64,000 nt of DNA, from NCBI RefSeq assembly GCF_002077155.1, contig NZ_CP015027.1:676001-740000 (forward strand). Reading direction: 5' to 3'. Of the stretch, positions 35,912 through 46,431 are shown one piece after another. Numbering within the stretch: position 1 is the first letter of the stretch; each line of letters opens with the position of its first letter. A program made the position numbers and the translations under genes. Under the pieces are notes generated by a model, which was given only the letters and a program-made list of their open reading frames with translations, made no database searches and had not been told where the DNA came from. This DNA comes from Sporosarcina sp. P33. GTDB lineage: Bacteria > Bacillota > Bacilli > Bacillales_A > Planococcaceae.

Positions 35912-37074
35912 TTATGCTTCTTTTACTGAAACTTTAGACGTCCTGAGGACCTTATACAAGACCATCAGGACAACTGCTGCGACAAGTGCTGCGCCTATCA
36001 CAAAATACTGGAACCGGATCTCAGGGAAGCCTGCTAATCTCGCAATTCCATCCAATAGTAACGGAGAGCTGAACTGTCCGACGAAAATCATGCTGGACAC
36101 CATCGCTATCACGCGGTCACTGTGCAGTGGATCAACCAGTTCAAGTGCTTTCACGTTAATAATCGGGAATAAAATTCCTTGTCCGAAGCCTACAAGGCAT
36201 GTACAGGCCAGAATAACCGGAACTGAATGGCTCAATGCCAATCCTGTGAATGCCGCACCCATCACCGCTAAGTGACGGGGATAATATACGTTTTCAGCAC
36301 ATCCTGCAGCTGAATCAATGTCAGACTGGTAATCATCCCACCCACTGTCGTAAAGGAAATAACCATTCCCGCCAAACCGGAACCTCCGATTGCACTTTGT
36401 TCAAGATATAATGCCATATTCGTCGCTACAGAATAATAAACCAGCATGATCCCTCCCGAAGCGAGAGCGAATCCGAAAACCGCAAACGGCAATTTGCTTT
36501 TCGGTGCATTGCTGTCGCGCTGGACCGGCTTATCTTTCGGCAGAAATAAAAATACTAACATCATGATGACAATACCCATCAAATACACATTAAACGGCGC
36601 TTTCCAGCTGATGGTTGCCAAATACCCCGCAAGCATCATAGTTAAAATCCCGCCGAAGTTACTGAATGCTGAGTTATAACCCATCATCTTTACTTGCTCT
36701 CTGCCTTTAAAATAATCACTGATCAGCGTGATGGCCAGCGGCATGACTAAACCGACGCCCGCACCGAGAATGAAGCGGAATGCCAGCAGCATCCCGATGG
36801 TATTCGTAAATTGAGCACCGACCCCTGCTAATACATAAATAGTCAAACCAATCAGCACTATCGTCCGTTTGGATATCCTGGACGTTAAGTAACTGGAAAT
36901 GAAAGTGAAAGGGATAATAATTAATGAAGGTGCAGTCAAAATCAGTTTAATTATCGTAGGGCTTGCATCCGGAAAATTTGCTGCAATTAGCCCAAGTGCA
37001 GGCGAAATGGCCGCCCCCGCCATAACTGTAGCCATTGAAATAGAAATAATAGTTGGTTTTAGCATACGTCTCAT
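35912..37074 (-). pseudogene. MFS transporter, frameshifted
   Basis: A major facilitator transporter (about 388 residues, 12 helices) split into two frames. Residues 1-268 (37074-36268) carry the N-terminal half and end …TYIIPVT-stop; the C-terminal 117+ residues continue in another frame (36265-35912, from MGAAFTG). Adding one base to the four-C run (plus-strand G run 36277-36280) would join the frames as …TYIIPRHLAVMGAAF. So either the gene is a recent pseudogene or the base is a homopolymer sequencing error. It starts 3 nt after the TetR gene, as part of an efflux-type pair. Confidence 0.88.
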
Positions 37075-37077
37075 TGT

Positions 37078-37692
37078 TCAGCCCCCCTGTTCAGGAGAGC
37101 GCATCAATTGGCGCAGCACTTTGCTTGCTGATACATCAATGGGGACCAGTTTACGGGCATTCGATAACAGCAGACCATGTACTAGTGATACATGGTACAC
37201 CGCCAATTCTTCCGGATCGCCGTCGATAAACTCTCCTGCAATTTGTCCTTTTTCAATAATCACCGCAATACGATCCATAATCGTACGATATTTGTTGACA
37301 ATCCCCAGTTTTACTTCTTGCGGCAAATGGTCGGAATACAGCGCCTGCATTATCAAAATATGACGATGCACACCATCTCTCAGTGAGCCTGAGTGAGTAA
37401 CTTCGGTGAGACGTTCCAGTTGTTTCAGCGGACTTTTGTGCTTTTGTTCCGCATCATCAATTGTATCGAGAACAATGTCTACTAACTCATGAATCAATTG
37501 AACGTACAGATCTTCTTTTGATTTGAAGTAGTGGTAAAACAGCCCATGACTCAGTTTGGCTTTGTCGGTAATTTCGCTGATTTTGGTGGCAGCATACCCT
37601 TTCATGCCGAACAGTTCGATGGCCGCATCTTTCAATTGCTGCTGCCGTGTGTCGCGTATTTCTTTTAATCTTTCAATGGAACCATGTGACAA
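37078..37692 (-). CDS. TetR-family transcriptional regulator
   Basis: 204 residues: N-terminal helix-turn-helix (residues ~14-60, including KISEITDKAKLSHGLFYHYF) and a helical ligand domain. The start at TTG 37692 lacks a clear ribosome binding site, so it is provisional. It precedes the MFS gene by 3 nt and has a palindrome upstream, the usual layout of an autoregulated drug-efflux operon. Confidence 0.9.
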   Translation of the reverse strand: MSHGSIERLKEIRDTRQQQLKDAAIELFGMKGYAATKISEITDKAKLSHGLFYHYFKSKEDLYVQLIHELVDIVLDTIDDAEQKHKSPLKQLERLTEVTHSGSLRDGVHRHILIMQALYSDHLPQEVKLGIVNKYRTIMDRIAVIIEKGQIAGEFIDGDPEELAVYHVSLVHGLLLSNARKLVPIDVSASKVLRQLMRSPEQGG

Positions 37693-37721
37693 AAATGAAT
37701 TTCAACTCACTTTTTTTATTG

Positions 37722-37739
37722 ATTGACTCATCAGTCAAT
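37722..37739. promoter_or_regulatory. candidate TetR operator
   Basis: ATTGACT-catc-AGTCAAT, a perfect 7-bp inverted repeat 30 nt upstream of the regulator gene, in the promoter region. Confidence 0.72.
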
Positions 37740-37865
37740 GTCGACAAGTGTACTGTCAGTTGGCAGGTATTGTCAACCTTTTATAAATGATATGACCCAA
37801 TAACTGATTTTCGGTCAGATATACTTGCCTGCCATAAGTGAGCAGTTCCGCTGTAATGAGCATTG

Positions 37866-37908
37866 AAAAAGCTGAAGAACGAATCTATCGGCAGATTGGT
37901 TCTTCAGC
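37866..37908 (-). terminator. ykuS terminator
   Basis: A 16-bp stem with one mismatch (GCTGAAGAACGAATCT / AGATTGGTTCTTCAGC) followed by TTTTT on the minus strand. Confidence 0.93.
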
Positions 37909-37931
37909 GTTCCGCATTATTTATTCAGTAA

Positions 37932-38165
37932 TTAGCGGTGCAGTCTTTTTTCAACGTCTTCTACAATATCCTGCACGGAGTTTCCTTCAATACTTACTAC
38001 CGGGAAGTCAAACTGGTCGATGTTGACATCACTTAATGCCCGCACCACGCCTATATCATAGCCGGTCAGATTTTCATCACTTTCAAACATTTTCACTTCA
38101 TGGCCTTTTTCTTCCAAAGCCTGTTTTACATCATCAAAAGGATTTTCTACTGCAATTTTAGCCAT
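37932..38165 (-). CDS. ykuS: YkuS family protein (UPF0180)
   Basis: 77-residue small protein beginning MAKIAVENPFDDVKQALEEK and ending with an acidic helix; length and pattern match the Bacillus YkuS family of unknown function. GAGGAGG lies before the ATG. Confidence 0.88.
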   Translation of the reverse strand: MAKIAVENPFDDVKQALEEKGHEVKMFESDENLTGYDIGVVRALSDVNIDQFDFPVVSIEGNSVQDIVEDVEKRLHR

Positions 38166-38365
38166 AGTGTATTCCTCCTCATAGAATTTCTTTATTGCTT
38201 CGTGTTTTATACGTTCCCGCTCTTCACGTAATTAAACATGTGCACAGTTGTACAATTAGCTTCGGCAGACTTGCGCAGCGATTTGTTTTATGAAAAGGGG
38301 GTAGTTTACTATTACAGACCATAATTTATGCACGGCCTGAAAAACCTATAAGGAGCGGACAGTAT

Positions 38366-38974
38366 ATGTTCGGATTAAAAGATCTCATCGGCTTAATCAT
38401 TTCTTGTTTTATCATTCTGCCTGTCGTTACGTTCATTCGCGAAACAGGTTATTTCATTATCAGCGGTCTGTTAGGCGCAAAGAACCCCAGACTTACCATT
38501 GGATCAGGCCCCAGGTTTTTTAAATTCAAATTTATCGATATACGCAGATATTATCACGTGTACAGCTGGTTCTCTTTTGATTTCATAAAAGCTAAAAGCA
38601 AATTCGCATACATTAGTATTTATGCCGGTCCGATTCTGATTAACGCCGCGGTGGCATTAGTGATTAACGCCCTGTTGGCAAATGACTTTTTTGAAGACTC
38701 CAAAACGTTCTGGAACCGTTTTATATTTTACGTTTTCTATTTTGTGCTGTTTGATGCCATTCCCATGAAGACCGTCAATGGCAAACCGAATAACGGCATG
38801 ATTATTTATGAACTTCTGCGCTACGGGAAGCGAATAGATTATAATGAAGATCCAATTATTCCCGGTACTACAGAAGCAGAAGAAGAATATCAAAAAGAAG
38901 TGGAAAAGATGAAAGAAATTAAATGGAAAGAAGTCGAGGAAGAAGAAACCTTTTATACAGATAAGAAAGGATGA
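38366..38974 (+). CDS. degenerate M50-like (site-2 protease fold) membrane protein
   Basis: 202 residues with four or so hydrophobic helices and a long charged C-terminal tail. The first helix reads FIRETGYFIISGLLGA, where an M50 protease would have HExGH; the third region reads IPMKTVNGKPNNGM, where NxxPxxxxDG is expected. So the layout of a site-2-protease-like protein is kept, but zinc ligands (H, H, D) are replaced by R, Y and N. The family link is inferred from these positions. AAGGAGCG precedes the ATG; the DUF3891 gene follows by 6 nt. Confidence 0.7.
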   Translation: MFGLKDLIGLIISCFIILPVVTFIRETGYFIISGLLGAKNPRLTIGSGPRFFKFKFIDIRRYYHVYSWFSFDFIKAKSKFAYISIYAGPILINAAVALVINALLANDFFEDSKTFWNRFIFYVFYFVLFDAIPMKTVNGKPNNGMIIYELLRYGKRIDYNEDPIIPGTTEAEEEYQKEVEKMKEIKWKEVEEEETFYTDKKG

Positions 38975-38980
38975 AGGTTC

Positions 38981-39754
38981 ATGATAGTAAGAGAACATGA
39001 TAAGTCATTCAGTCTGGTTGCACAGCATCATCACGGACAGCTGGCGGGGTATTTGATGCAATTCTGGCGAGAAGATATGTTTCCGGATGATAAATGGCGA
39101 AATTCTGTGCTGACTGCGATTACGAACCATGACATCGGCTGGCATTCATTTGATGAACAGCCTTTTTGGAATGATGCAAAGGATGTTCCGTTCGGATTTA
39201 CGGATTTCCCTCTCCTGCCGAAAATTCTGCTTTACCGCAGCGGTATTGACAGGGTGGAAAAAATTGATGCATATGCAGCTATGTTATGCAGTGTTCATTA
39301 CGAACAGTTCATCGAAGGCAGCGGAGAAAAAGAAGCCAGAGAGTTTATACACGATGAACGCCTGCGCAGGGAGCGATTGTCCGAAAAGATAGAAGGATTT
39401 GATGCCGTTTTATTTGAAAAACATTTTGCATTGCTGCAGCTCGGCGATAATTTTTCTTTATACTGCTGCCTGAATGATCCGGGCGCCGATAAAATGAATG
39501 AACATCCGTTCTTTCAGCAGGGTATTCCATCGCCATTTATTTTCCCTTCACTGCCGAAGGAAAAGATCGGCATCCGCTATACTGATCCACATACAATTCG
39601 GATTGAAGAATTTCCGTTCCGTGAAACCTTTGACGTGAAAGTGAAACAAAAAACTGTTCTAAAAAAAGATATAGCGGATCAAGGTTTCCAATCTGCTTAT
39701 GCTCATGCAATGTACGAAACGATTACATTGCGCATTGCAGCTGAAGACAAATAA
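38981..39754 (+). CDS. DUF3891 family protein
   Basis: 257 residues with an HD-domain-like pattern: QHHHGQLAGYL near the N-terminus, ITNHDIGWHSFDEQP at ~45 and SVHYEQF at ~105. These histidines and aspartates could bind metal, suggesting a hydrolase/phosphohydrolase-like fold; the activity is not known. Likely co-transcribed with the gene 6 nt upstream. Confidence 0.83.
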   Translation: MIVREHDKSFSLVAQHHHGQLAGYLMQFWREDMFPDDKWRNSVLTAITNHDIGWHSFDEQPFWNDAKDVPFGFTDFPLLPKILLYRSGIDRVEKIDAYAAMLCSVHYEQFIEGSGEKEAREFIHDERLRRERLSEKIEGFDAVLFEKHFALLQLGDNFSLYCCLNDPGADKMNEHPFFQQGIPSPFIFPSLPKEKIGIRYTDPHTIRIEEFPFRETFDVKVKQKTVLKKDIADQGFQSAYAHAMYETITLRIAAEDK

Positions 39755-39793
39755 AAAAATGCAGAAAGAGGAAATTGACTCCCCTTTCTGCAT
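39753..39793 (-). terminator. metK terminator
   Basis: ATGCAGAAAG(A)GG / CCCCTTTCTGCAT stem, then seven T on the minus strand. It also closes the convergent plus-strand pair. Confidence 0.9.
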
Positions 39794-39802
39794 GAATCGA
39801 TA

Positions 39803-41014
39803 TTATTGTTCTACGCTGACTTGACCAGCCAGTTCTTTCAGTGCATCTACTTTATCAGTCTGCTCCCATGGCAATTCGATATCAGTGCGGCCAAAGTGGC
39901 CATATGCTGCTGTCTGCTTATAGATCGGACGACGAAGATCCAGCATTTTGATAATGCCTGCAGGACGGAGGTCGAACAGCTCACGGACGAACTCGACCAA
40001 TTGTGTTTCAGACAGTTTACCTGTATCAAACGTATTGATGGAAATGGAAACCGGGCTTGCCACACCAATTGCATAAGCCAGCTGAACTTCACAGTGCTCT
40101 GCCAAGCCTGCTGCTACGATATTCTTTGCAACATAACGGGCTGCATAAGAAGCAGAACGGTCAACTTTTGTCGCGTCTTTACCAGAGAATGCACCGCCGC
40201 CGTGACGGGCATAACCGCCGTACGTATCCACGATAATCTTACGTCCAGTCAGACCGGAATCACCTTGAGGGCCGCCGACTACGAAGCTTCCTGTCGGGTT
40301 GATGAAGTATTTCGTCTGTTCATCGAGCAAGTTTTTAGGCACTACTGCATCGATGACTACTCTTTTTATATCCTTCTCGATTTGATCGAGCGTCGCTTCC
40401 GGGTGATGCTGAGTCGAAATAACAATGGTGTCGATGCGTACAGGATTATTATCTTTATCATACTCCACTGTCACCTGTGTTTTACCGTCAGGACGCAAAT
40501 AAGGAATCAGTTCCTCTTTACGCGCTTCAGCCAATCGGCGTGCTAATTTATGTGAAAGACTGATTGGTAAAGGCATTAATTCCGGCGTTTCATTACAAGC
40601 ATAACCGAACATCAGCCCCTGGTCACCCGCTCCGATTGCATCGAGCTCTTCATCTGACATCGAGCCTTCGCGTGCTTCCAGCGCCACATTGACACTTGCT
40701 GCAATTTCAGGTGATTGTTCATCAATGGATGTCAGCACAGCTGAAGTTTCATAATCAAAGCCGTATTTCGCACGCACATAGCCGATTTCCTTCACTGTAT
40801 CACGAACGACTTTCGGGATATCTACATACGTTGATGTAGTGATTTCCCCCATTACTAATACGAGACCTGTAGTGATGCTCGTTTCACACGCTACACGTGC
40901 ATTTGGATCTTCCAGCAAAATTGCATCCAGAATTGCATCTGAAATTTGGTCGCACATCTTGTCAGGATGGCCTTCTGTCACTGATTCTGATGTAAACAGT
41001 CGACGATTTGTCAT
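39803..41014 (-). CDS. metK: S-adenosylmethionine synthetase
   Basis: Makes SAM from methionine and ATP. The 403-residue protein has the hallmark [12 protein letters not shown] and GGGAFSGKD motifs, plus [13 protein letters not shown] near the N-terminus. The transcript carries an S-box leader (41126-41309), so excess SAM stops transcription before the gene. Confidence 0.98.
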   Translation of the reverse strand: MTNRRLFTSESVTEGHPDKMCDQISDAILDAILLEDPNARVACETSITTGLVLVMGEITTSTYVDIPKVVRDTVKEIGYVRAKYGFDYETSAVLTSIDEQSPEIAASVNVALEAREGSMSDEELDAIGAGDQGLMFGYACNETPELMPLPISLSHKLARRLAEARKEELIPYLRPDGKTQVTVEYDKDNNPVRIDTIVISTQHHPEATLDQIEKDIKRVVIDAVVPKNLLDEQTKYFINPTGSFVVGGPQGDSGLTGRKIIVDTYGGYARHGGGAFSGKDATKVDRSASYAARYVAKNIVAAGLAEHCEVQLAYAIGVASPVSISINTFDTGKLSETQLVEFVRELFDLRPAGIIKMLDLRRPIYKQTAAYGHFGRTDIELPWEQTDKVDALKELAGQVSVEQ

Positions 41015-41125
41015 GTATGTTTCCCCCTATTAAGCAACTTGATACGGTACTCTCATAAGTCCCTGGTAAAGTTCCACGCCTAGACGTCAAGCATATACCA
41101 TAAGGATTCAGGGCCGGAAAATATA

Positions 41126-41309
41126 AAAAGCCCTTCACTCATATTCAATCCATGAGTAAAAGGCAAAATTTCACGCGCTGCACCTTTCACTCTTATCGTC
41201 CAAGGAATTAAACCTTGCTTCAGGTTTGGCACCTTCGCGCGAGACATACGTCTTTTGCAGGTTGCCGGGTTTCACAGGGCCTGTACCCTCCACCAACTCG
41301 GGATAAGAG
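41126..41309 (-). ncRNA. SAM-I (S-box) riboswitch of metK
   Basis: Minus strand. Aptamer 41309-41190: P1 CTCTTATC…/GATAAGAG, then the conserved GGTGGAGGGTACAGGCCC, the GAAACCCGGCAACC kink-turn part and GAAGGTGCCAAACCTG. The expression platform is a terminator at 41164-41126 (GCCTTTTACTCAT … ATGAGTGAAGGGC, then TTTTT). SAM binding is expected to favour termination. Confidence 0.97.
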
Positions 41310-41325
41310 TATCCGTTCATGTCAC

Positions 41326-41354
41326 ATCGTATTAAAAAGTTTGCATTTTGTCAA
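41326..41354 (-). promoter_or_regulatory. promoter of metK transcript
   Basis: -35 TTGACA (41354-41349), 17-nt spacer, -10 TACGAT (41331-41326), just before the riboswitch. Confidence 0.85.
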
Positions 41355-41373
41355 ACTTTTTCCCCTGAATCAC

Positions 41374-41402
41374 TTGAGTTTTCAATTAGTATAGATTATT
41401 AT
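41374..41402 (+). promoter_or_regulatory. possible promoter of pckA
   Basis: -35 TTGAGT (41374-41379), 17-nt spacer, -10 TATTAT (41397-41402). A second -10-like TATACT lies near 41415. CcpN control as in B. subtilis is possible but not shown. Confidence 0.5.
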
Positions 41403-41486
41403 TCTTAATGTGTTATACTATTTACGAATTAGGATATTCTCATCTAAATAAAAATTAAACGACTACGCAAAGGACGGTATGTAAAC

Positions 41487-43079
<1,593 letters not shown>

Positions 43080-43088
43080 TACCATAAT

Positions 43089-43139
43089 AAAAGAGGCTAT
43101 CCATGAAGTCATCAGACCTTCATGCGATAGCCTCTTTTT
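43089..43139 (+). terminator. pckA terminator
   Basis: AAAGAGGCTATC / GATAGCCTCTTT long stem (inner pairing catgaag/cttcatg) followed by T. Confidence 0.93.
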
Positions 43140-43267
43140 GGCATGGATAACGGCTATGAACTCACTGCAGTGCTGGGGGCGAATGGCTGTGCAGCCTGCG
43201 TTCTGCTCCTTTGCATCATGAATGGATTACATAATCTGACGTCTTTGTGATAAGAGAAGCAAAACGG

Positions 43268-43369
43268 CATTGAACTCACTGCGGCGCTGGCGGATGGCTT
43301 CCGCAATGAGCCAGACAGGAAGTACGCCTGTCAGTCTCATCGCTACGCCTACCGCTTGTAAAGCGCCTT
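43268..43369. repeat. array module alpha, copy 1
   Basis: 102 nt from cattgaactcactg to gcgcctt; hairpin atgagccagacagg … cctgtcagtctcat. Confidence 0.8.
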
Positions 43370-43506
43370 CGTTTAGTGAGCGGAAATCACTTTGGCTACT
43401 GATTTTTGAAATGTGACGAGCAAGTGCTGTGCAGATGGTTTTCTGCTTTTTGCATCGAAAATGGAATACACCAGTTGCCGTCATTGTTATAAGAGAAGCA
43501 TAACGT
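43370..43506. repeat. array module gamma, copy 1
   Basis: 137 nt, nearly identical to copy 2 at 44007-44143 (offset 637). Confidence 0.8.
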
Positions 43507-43608
43507 CCTTGGACCCACTGCGGCGCTGACGGATGGCTACGCAATGAGCCAGACAGGAAGAACGCCTGGCTGTCTCATCGCTACGCCTACCGCTTGTAAG
43601 GCGCCTCC
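43507..43608. repeat. array module alpha, copy 2
   Basis: 102 nt variant starting ccttggacccactgcgg; hairpin arm cctggctgtctcat. Confidence 0.8.
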
Positions 43609-43725
43609 GTTCAGTTAGGGGGAAGCAGACGATGATACTTCTTTTGCCCAAGTATACGCCAGTCGGCAACCAGTCACTGCACTTCTTCTCTTTTAAAAGA
43701 GTACTTGAATTGCCTCCACTTAGCA

Positions 43726-43824
43726 GCGCAGGCACAACTGCGGGGTCGGCCGAAGTCATGAGACAACTGGCGTGTTCTTTGCCAGCTGGCTCATGACGTA
43801 AGGCAATCCCCCACGTGCCTGCGC
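43726..43824. repeat. array module beta, copy 1
   Basis: 99 nt closed by GCGCAGGCAC / GTGCCTGCGC, with inner hairpin CATGAGACAACTGGCG … CCAGCTGGCTCATG. This copy has tgttctt in the loop where others have cgctctt. Confidence 0.85.
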
Positions 43825-43904
43825 GGGTCCTAAGAGTGGACTGTTGCTAACTACATCACCCGACAATGAGTCGAGCAACGACCCTAACACTAGAACCAGA
43901 ACGG

Positions 43905-44006
43905 CATTGAACTCACTGCGGCGCTTGCGGATGGCTTCATCAATGAGCCAGACAGGAAGTACGCCTGTCAGTCTCATCGCTACGCCTACCGCTTGTAAGG
44001 CGCCTT
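43905..44006. repeat. array module alpha, copy 3
   Basis: 102 nt, same variant as copy 1. Confidence 0.8.
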
Positions 44007-44143
44007 CGTTTAGTGAGCGGAAATCACTTTGGCTACTGATTTTTGAAATGTGACGAGCAAGTGCTGTGCAGATGTTTTTCTGCTTTTTGCATCGAAAATG
44101 GAATACACCAGTTGCCGTCATTGTTATAAGAGAAGCATAACGT
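44007..44143. repeat. array module gamma, copy 2
   Basis: 137 nt, differs from copy 1 at very few bases (for example one T fewer near 44074). Confidence 0.8.
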
Positions 44144-44245
44144 CCTTGGACCCACTGCGGCGCTGGCGGATGGCTACGCAATGAGCCAGACAGGAAGAAC
44201 GCCTGGCTGTCTCATCACTTCGCCGACCGCTTGTAAGGCGCCTCC
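44144..44245. repeat. array module alpha, copy 4
   Basis: 102 nt, same variant as copy 2. Confidence 0.8.
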
Positions 44246-44363
44246 GTTCAGTTAGGGGGAAGCAGAACATGACACGTCATTTGCCAAAGCATACGCTAAT
44301 CGTCTGCCAGTCACTGGTCTTCATCTTCATTAAAAAAGCAACCTGGATTGCCCCCTCTAAGCA

Positions 44364-44462
44364 GCGCAGGCACAACTGCGGGGTCGGCCGAAGTCATGAG
44401 ACAACTGGCGCGCTCTTCGCCAGCTGGCTCATGACGAAAGGCAATCCCCCACGTGCCTGCGC
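44364..44462. repeat. array module beta, copy 2
   Basis: 99 nt; intact closing stem and inner hairpin. Confidence 0.85.
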
Positions 44463-44542
44463 GGGTCCTAAGAGCAGACACTCGCTGACTTCAATCCCTG
44501 ACAACCGATCGAGCAACGACCACAAAACTAGAGCCAGAACGG

Positions 44543-44644
44543 CATTGAACTCACTGCGGCGCTGGCGGATGGCTTCCGCAATGAGCCAGACAGGAAGTGC
44601 GCCTGGCTGTCTCATCGCTACGCCGACCGCTTGTAAGGCGCCTC
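44543..44644. repeat. array module alpha, copy 5
   Basis: 102 nt; hairpin arm cctggctgtctcat. Confidence 0.8.
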
Positions 44645-44761
44645 CGTTTAATAAGTGGAAAGCAGATCATGACACGTCATTTGCCAAAGCATACGCTAGT
44701 CGTCTGCCAGTCACTGAACTTCTACTCTTTAAAAGGGTACTTGGATTGCTCCCACTCAGCA

Positions 44762-44860
44762 GCGCAGGCACAACTGCGGGGTCGGCCGAAGTCATGAGAC
44801 AACTGGCGCGCTCTTCGCCAGCTGGCTCATGACGAAAGGCAATCCCCCACGTGCCTGCGC
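44762..44860. repeat. array module beta, copy 3
   Basis: 99 nt; 398 nt after copy 2 and almost identical to it. Confidence 0.85.
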
Positions 44861-44940
44861 GGGTCCTAAGAGCAGACACTCGCTGACTTCAATCCCTGAC
44901 AACCGATCGAGCAACGACCACAAAACCAGAGACAGAACGG

Positions 44941-45042
44941 CATTGAACTCACTGCGGCGCTGGCGGATGGCTTCCGCGATGAGCCAGACAGGAAAAGCGC
45001 CTGTCTGGCTCATCGCTACGCCTACCACTTGTAAGGCGCCTC
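44941..45042. repeat. array module alpha, copy 6
   Basis: 102 nt; here the hairpin is perfect (GATGAGCCAGACAGG / CCTGTCTGGCTCATC), unlike the other copies. Confidence 0.8.
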
Positions 45043-45159
45043 CGTTTAATAAGTGGAATGCAGATCATGACACTTCATTTGCCAAAGCATACGCCAGTCG
45101 TCTGCCAGTCACTGAACTTCTACTCTTTAAAAGAGTACTTGGATTGCTCCCACTCAGCA

Positions 45160-45258
45160 GCGCAGGCACAACTGCGGGGTCGGCCGAAGTCATGAGACAA
45201 CTGGCACGCTCTTCGCCAGCTGGCTCATGACGTAAGGCAATCCCCCACGTGCCGGCGC
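45160..45258. repeat. array module beta, copy 4
   Basis: 99 nt; one T-to-G change in the closing stem (gtgccggcgc). Confidence 0.85.
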
Positions 45259-45399
45259 GGGTCCTAAGAGTGGACACTCACTAACTTCAACACCCCACAA
45301 CTAGTCGAGCAACGATCCCAACACCAGAGCCAGAACAGCCTTGAACTCACTGGCCTGCTTCCCTTTTAAAAAAGTAACCTAGATTGCTCCTGCTCAGCA

Positions 45400-45498
45400 G
45401 CGCAGGCACAACTGCGGGGTCGGCCGAAGTCATGAGACAACTGGCGCGCTCTTCGCCAGCTGGCTCATGACGTAAGGCAATCCCCCACGTGCCTGCGC
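45400..45498. repeat. array module beta, copy 5
   Basis: 99 nt; 240 nt after copy 4, with the alpha module between them reduced to a stub near 45339. Confidence 0.85.
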
Positions 45499-45633
45499 GG
45501 GTCCTAAAAGCGGACACTCGCTACCTTCAATGCCCAACAACCGATCGAGCGACGACCCAGACACCAAAGCCAGAACAGCATTGAACTCGCCAACTTCAAC
45601 AACCAATCGGCCCCTGCCTGCTCCCATGCACAC

Positions 45634-46431
45634 TTAAAAACCCTGCTGCCGCATCCAATTCACTGCATCCTTCACCAGCTGCCGGTTCATCTCTGGAGGG
45701 ATATAATGAGTAAAGCCCTCCAAATACCACGTTTCATATTCCTTATCTGCCTCACGCAACGCATCTTCCAGCATTACCGCCTGCTCAAACGACACATTCG
45801 TATCCAATGTTCCATGAATAATCAATATTGGAATATCAATATCCTGCACCCGGAACAATGCCGTACGTTCTCTATATGCGTCGGGATGATTATTCGGTGT
45901 GCCGCCGATCACGCGCTTCATCATGCGGCGCATATCTTTACGCTCCTTATACGTAAACACGACGTCTGAGACGCCTGCCCACGTCACCATGGACGTCAAA
46001 TCTTCTCGCAAAATAGCCGTCCATAACGCCATGATGCCGCCTCTCGAAAAGGAAAACAAATGGATTCTGTCCGAATTGACAGCCTGTTGCTGCTTAAGTA
46101 CCTCTACTCCCGTAATCGCATCATTACGGTCCTCTCCTGCAAACTCATCTTTCCCTTCCCCGCCGCGGTTCCCCCGATAATAAGGTGCAAATACCACAAG
46201 CCCATGAGAAGCGAATTGTGCAATCCGCGCCGGGCGCACCATTCCCACATGCTGAATACCGCCACGTAAATACAGCAGCCCGTCATACAAACCTTCTGCC
46301 TTAGGTGATGCCAGCATCCCTTTTACCAGCAAACCATCTGAGTAATACGTAACTTCCTCTAATGTTACGTGGGGATTCGGTGAAGGATATTCTTTACGGC
46401 GAATGATCTGGCCGTCAGTCTGTTCGACCAT
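45634..46431 (-). CDS. alpha/beta hydrolase (prolyl-oligopeptidase S9-like)
   Basis: 265-residue serine hydrolase. Nucleophile serine in LFSFSRGGIMALW, acid in IHGTLDTNVS, histidine in EGFTHYIPP. YYRGNRGGEGKDEF is typical of peptidase-S9-like esterases. It overlaps the ytkD end by 17 nt, so they are probably co-transcribed. The repeat array begins directly after its stop. Substrate unknown. Confidence 0.88.
   Translation of the reverse strand: MVEQTDGQIIRRKEYPSPNPHVTLEEVTYYSDGLLVKGMLASPKAEGLYDGLLYLRGGIQHVGMVRPARIAQFASHGLVVFAPYYRGNRGGEGKDEFAGEDRNDAITGVEVLKQQQAVNSDRIHLFSFSRGGIMALWTAILREDLTSMVTWAGVSDVVFTYKERKDMRRMMKRVIGGTPNNHPDAYRERTALFRVQDIDIPILIIHGTLDTNVSFEQAVMLEDALREADKEYETWYLEGFTHYIPPEMNRQLVKDAVNWMRQQGF

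Larger units (their letters stand above)
43140..45630. repeat. 2.4-kb tandem array of structured repeats, unknown
   Basis: No convincing gene. The block is built from modules repeated in the same order: alpha (102 nt), gamma (137 nt), delta spacer, beta (99 nt) and epsilon spacer. Full copies recur with periods of about 638 nt (with gamma and an extra alpha) and exactly 398 nt (without); the last beta is 240 nt after the previous one. Alpha and beta each fold into long GC-rich stems. A degenerate start copy lies at ~43140-43260 and a decayed end at ~45510-45600. GC is higher than in flanks. Open frames inside it shift between units because 398 is not a multiple of three, so coding is unlikely. 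Confidence 0.85.

Noticed and set aside
44269..45230. Long open frames (133-187 codons) inside the repeat array, repeated with similar peptides
   Set aside because: They are by-products of GC-rich repeats: the 398-nt period is not a multiple of three, no ribosome binding sites precede them, and both strands are open in several frames.
43140..45630. CRISPR array
   Set aside because: Units are about 100-640 nt, there are no short repeats with unique spacers, and no cas genes are present.
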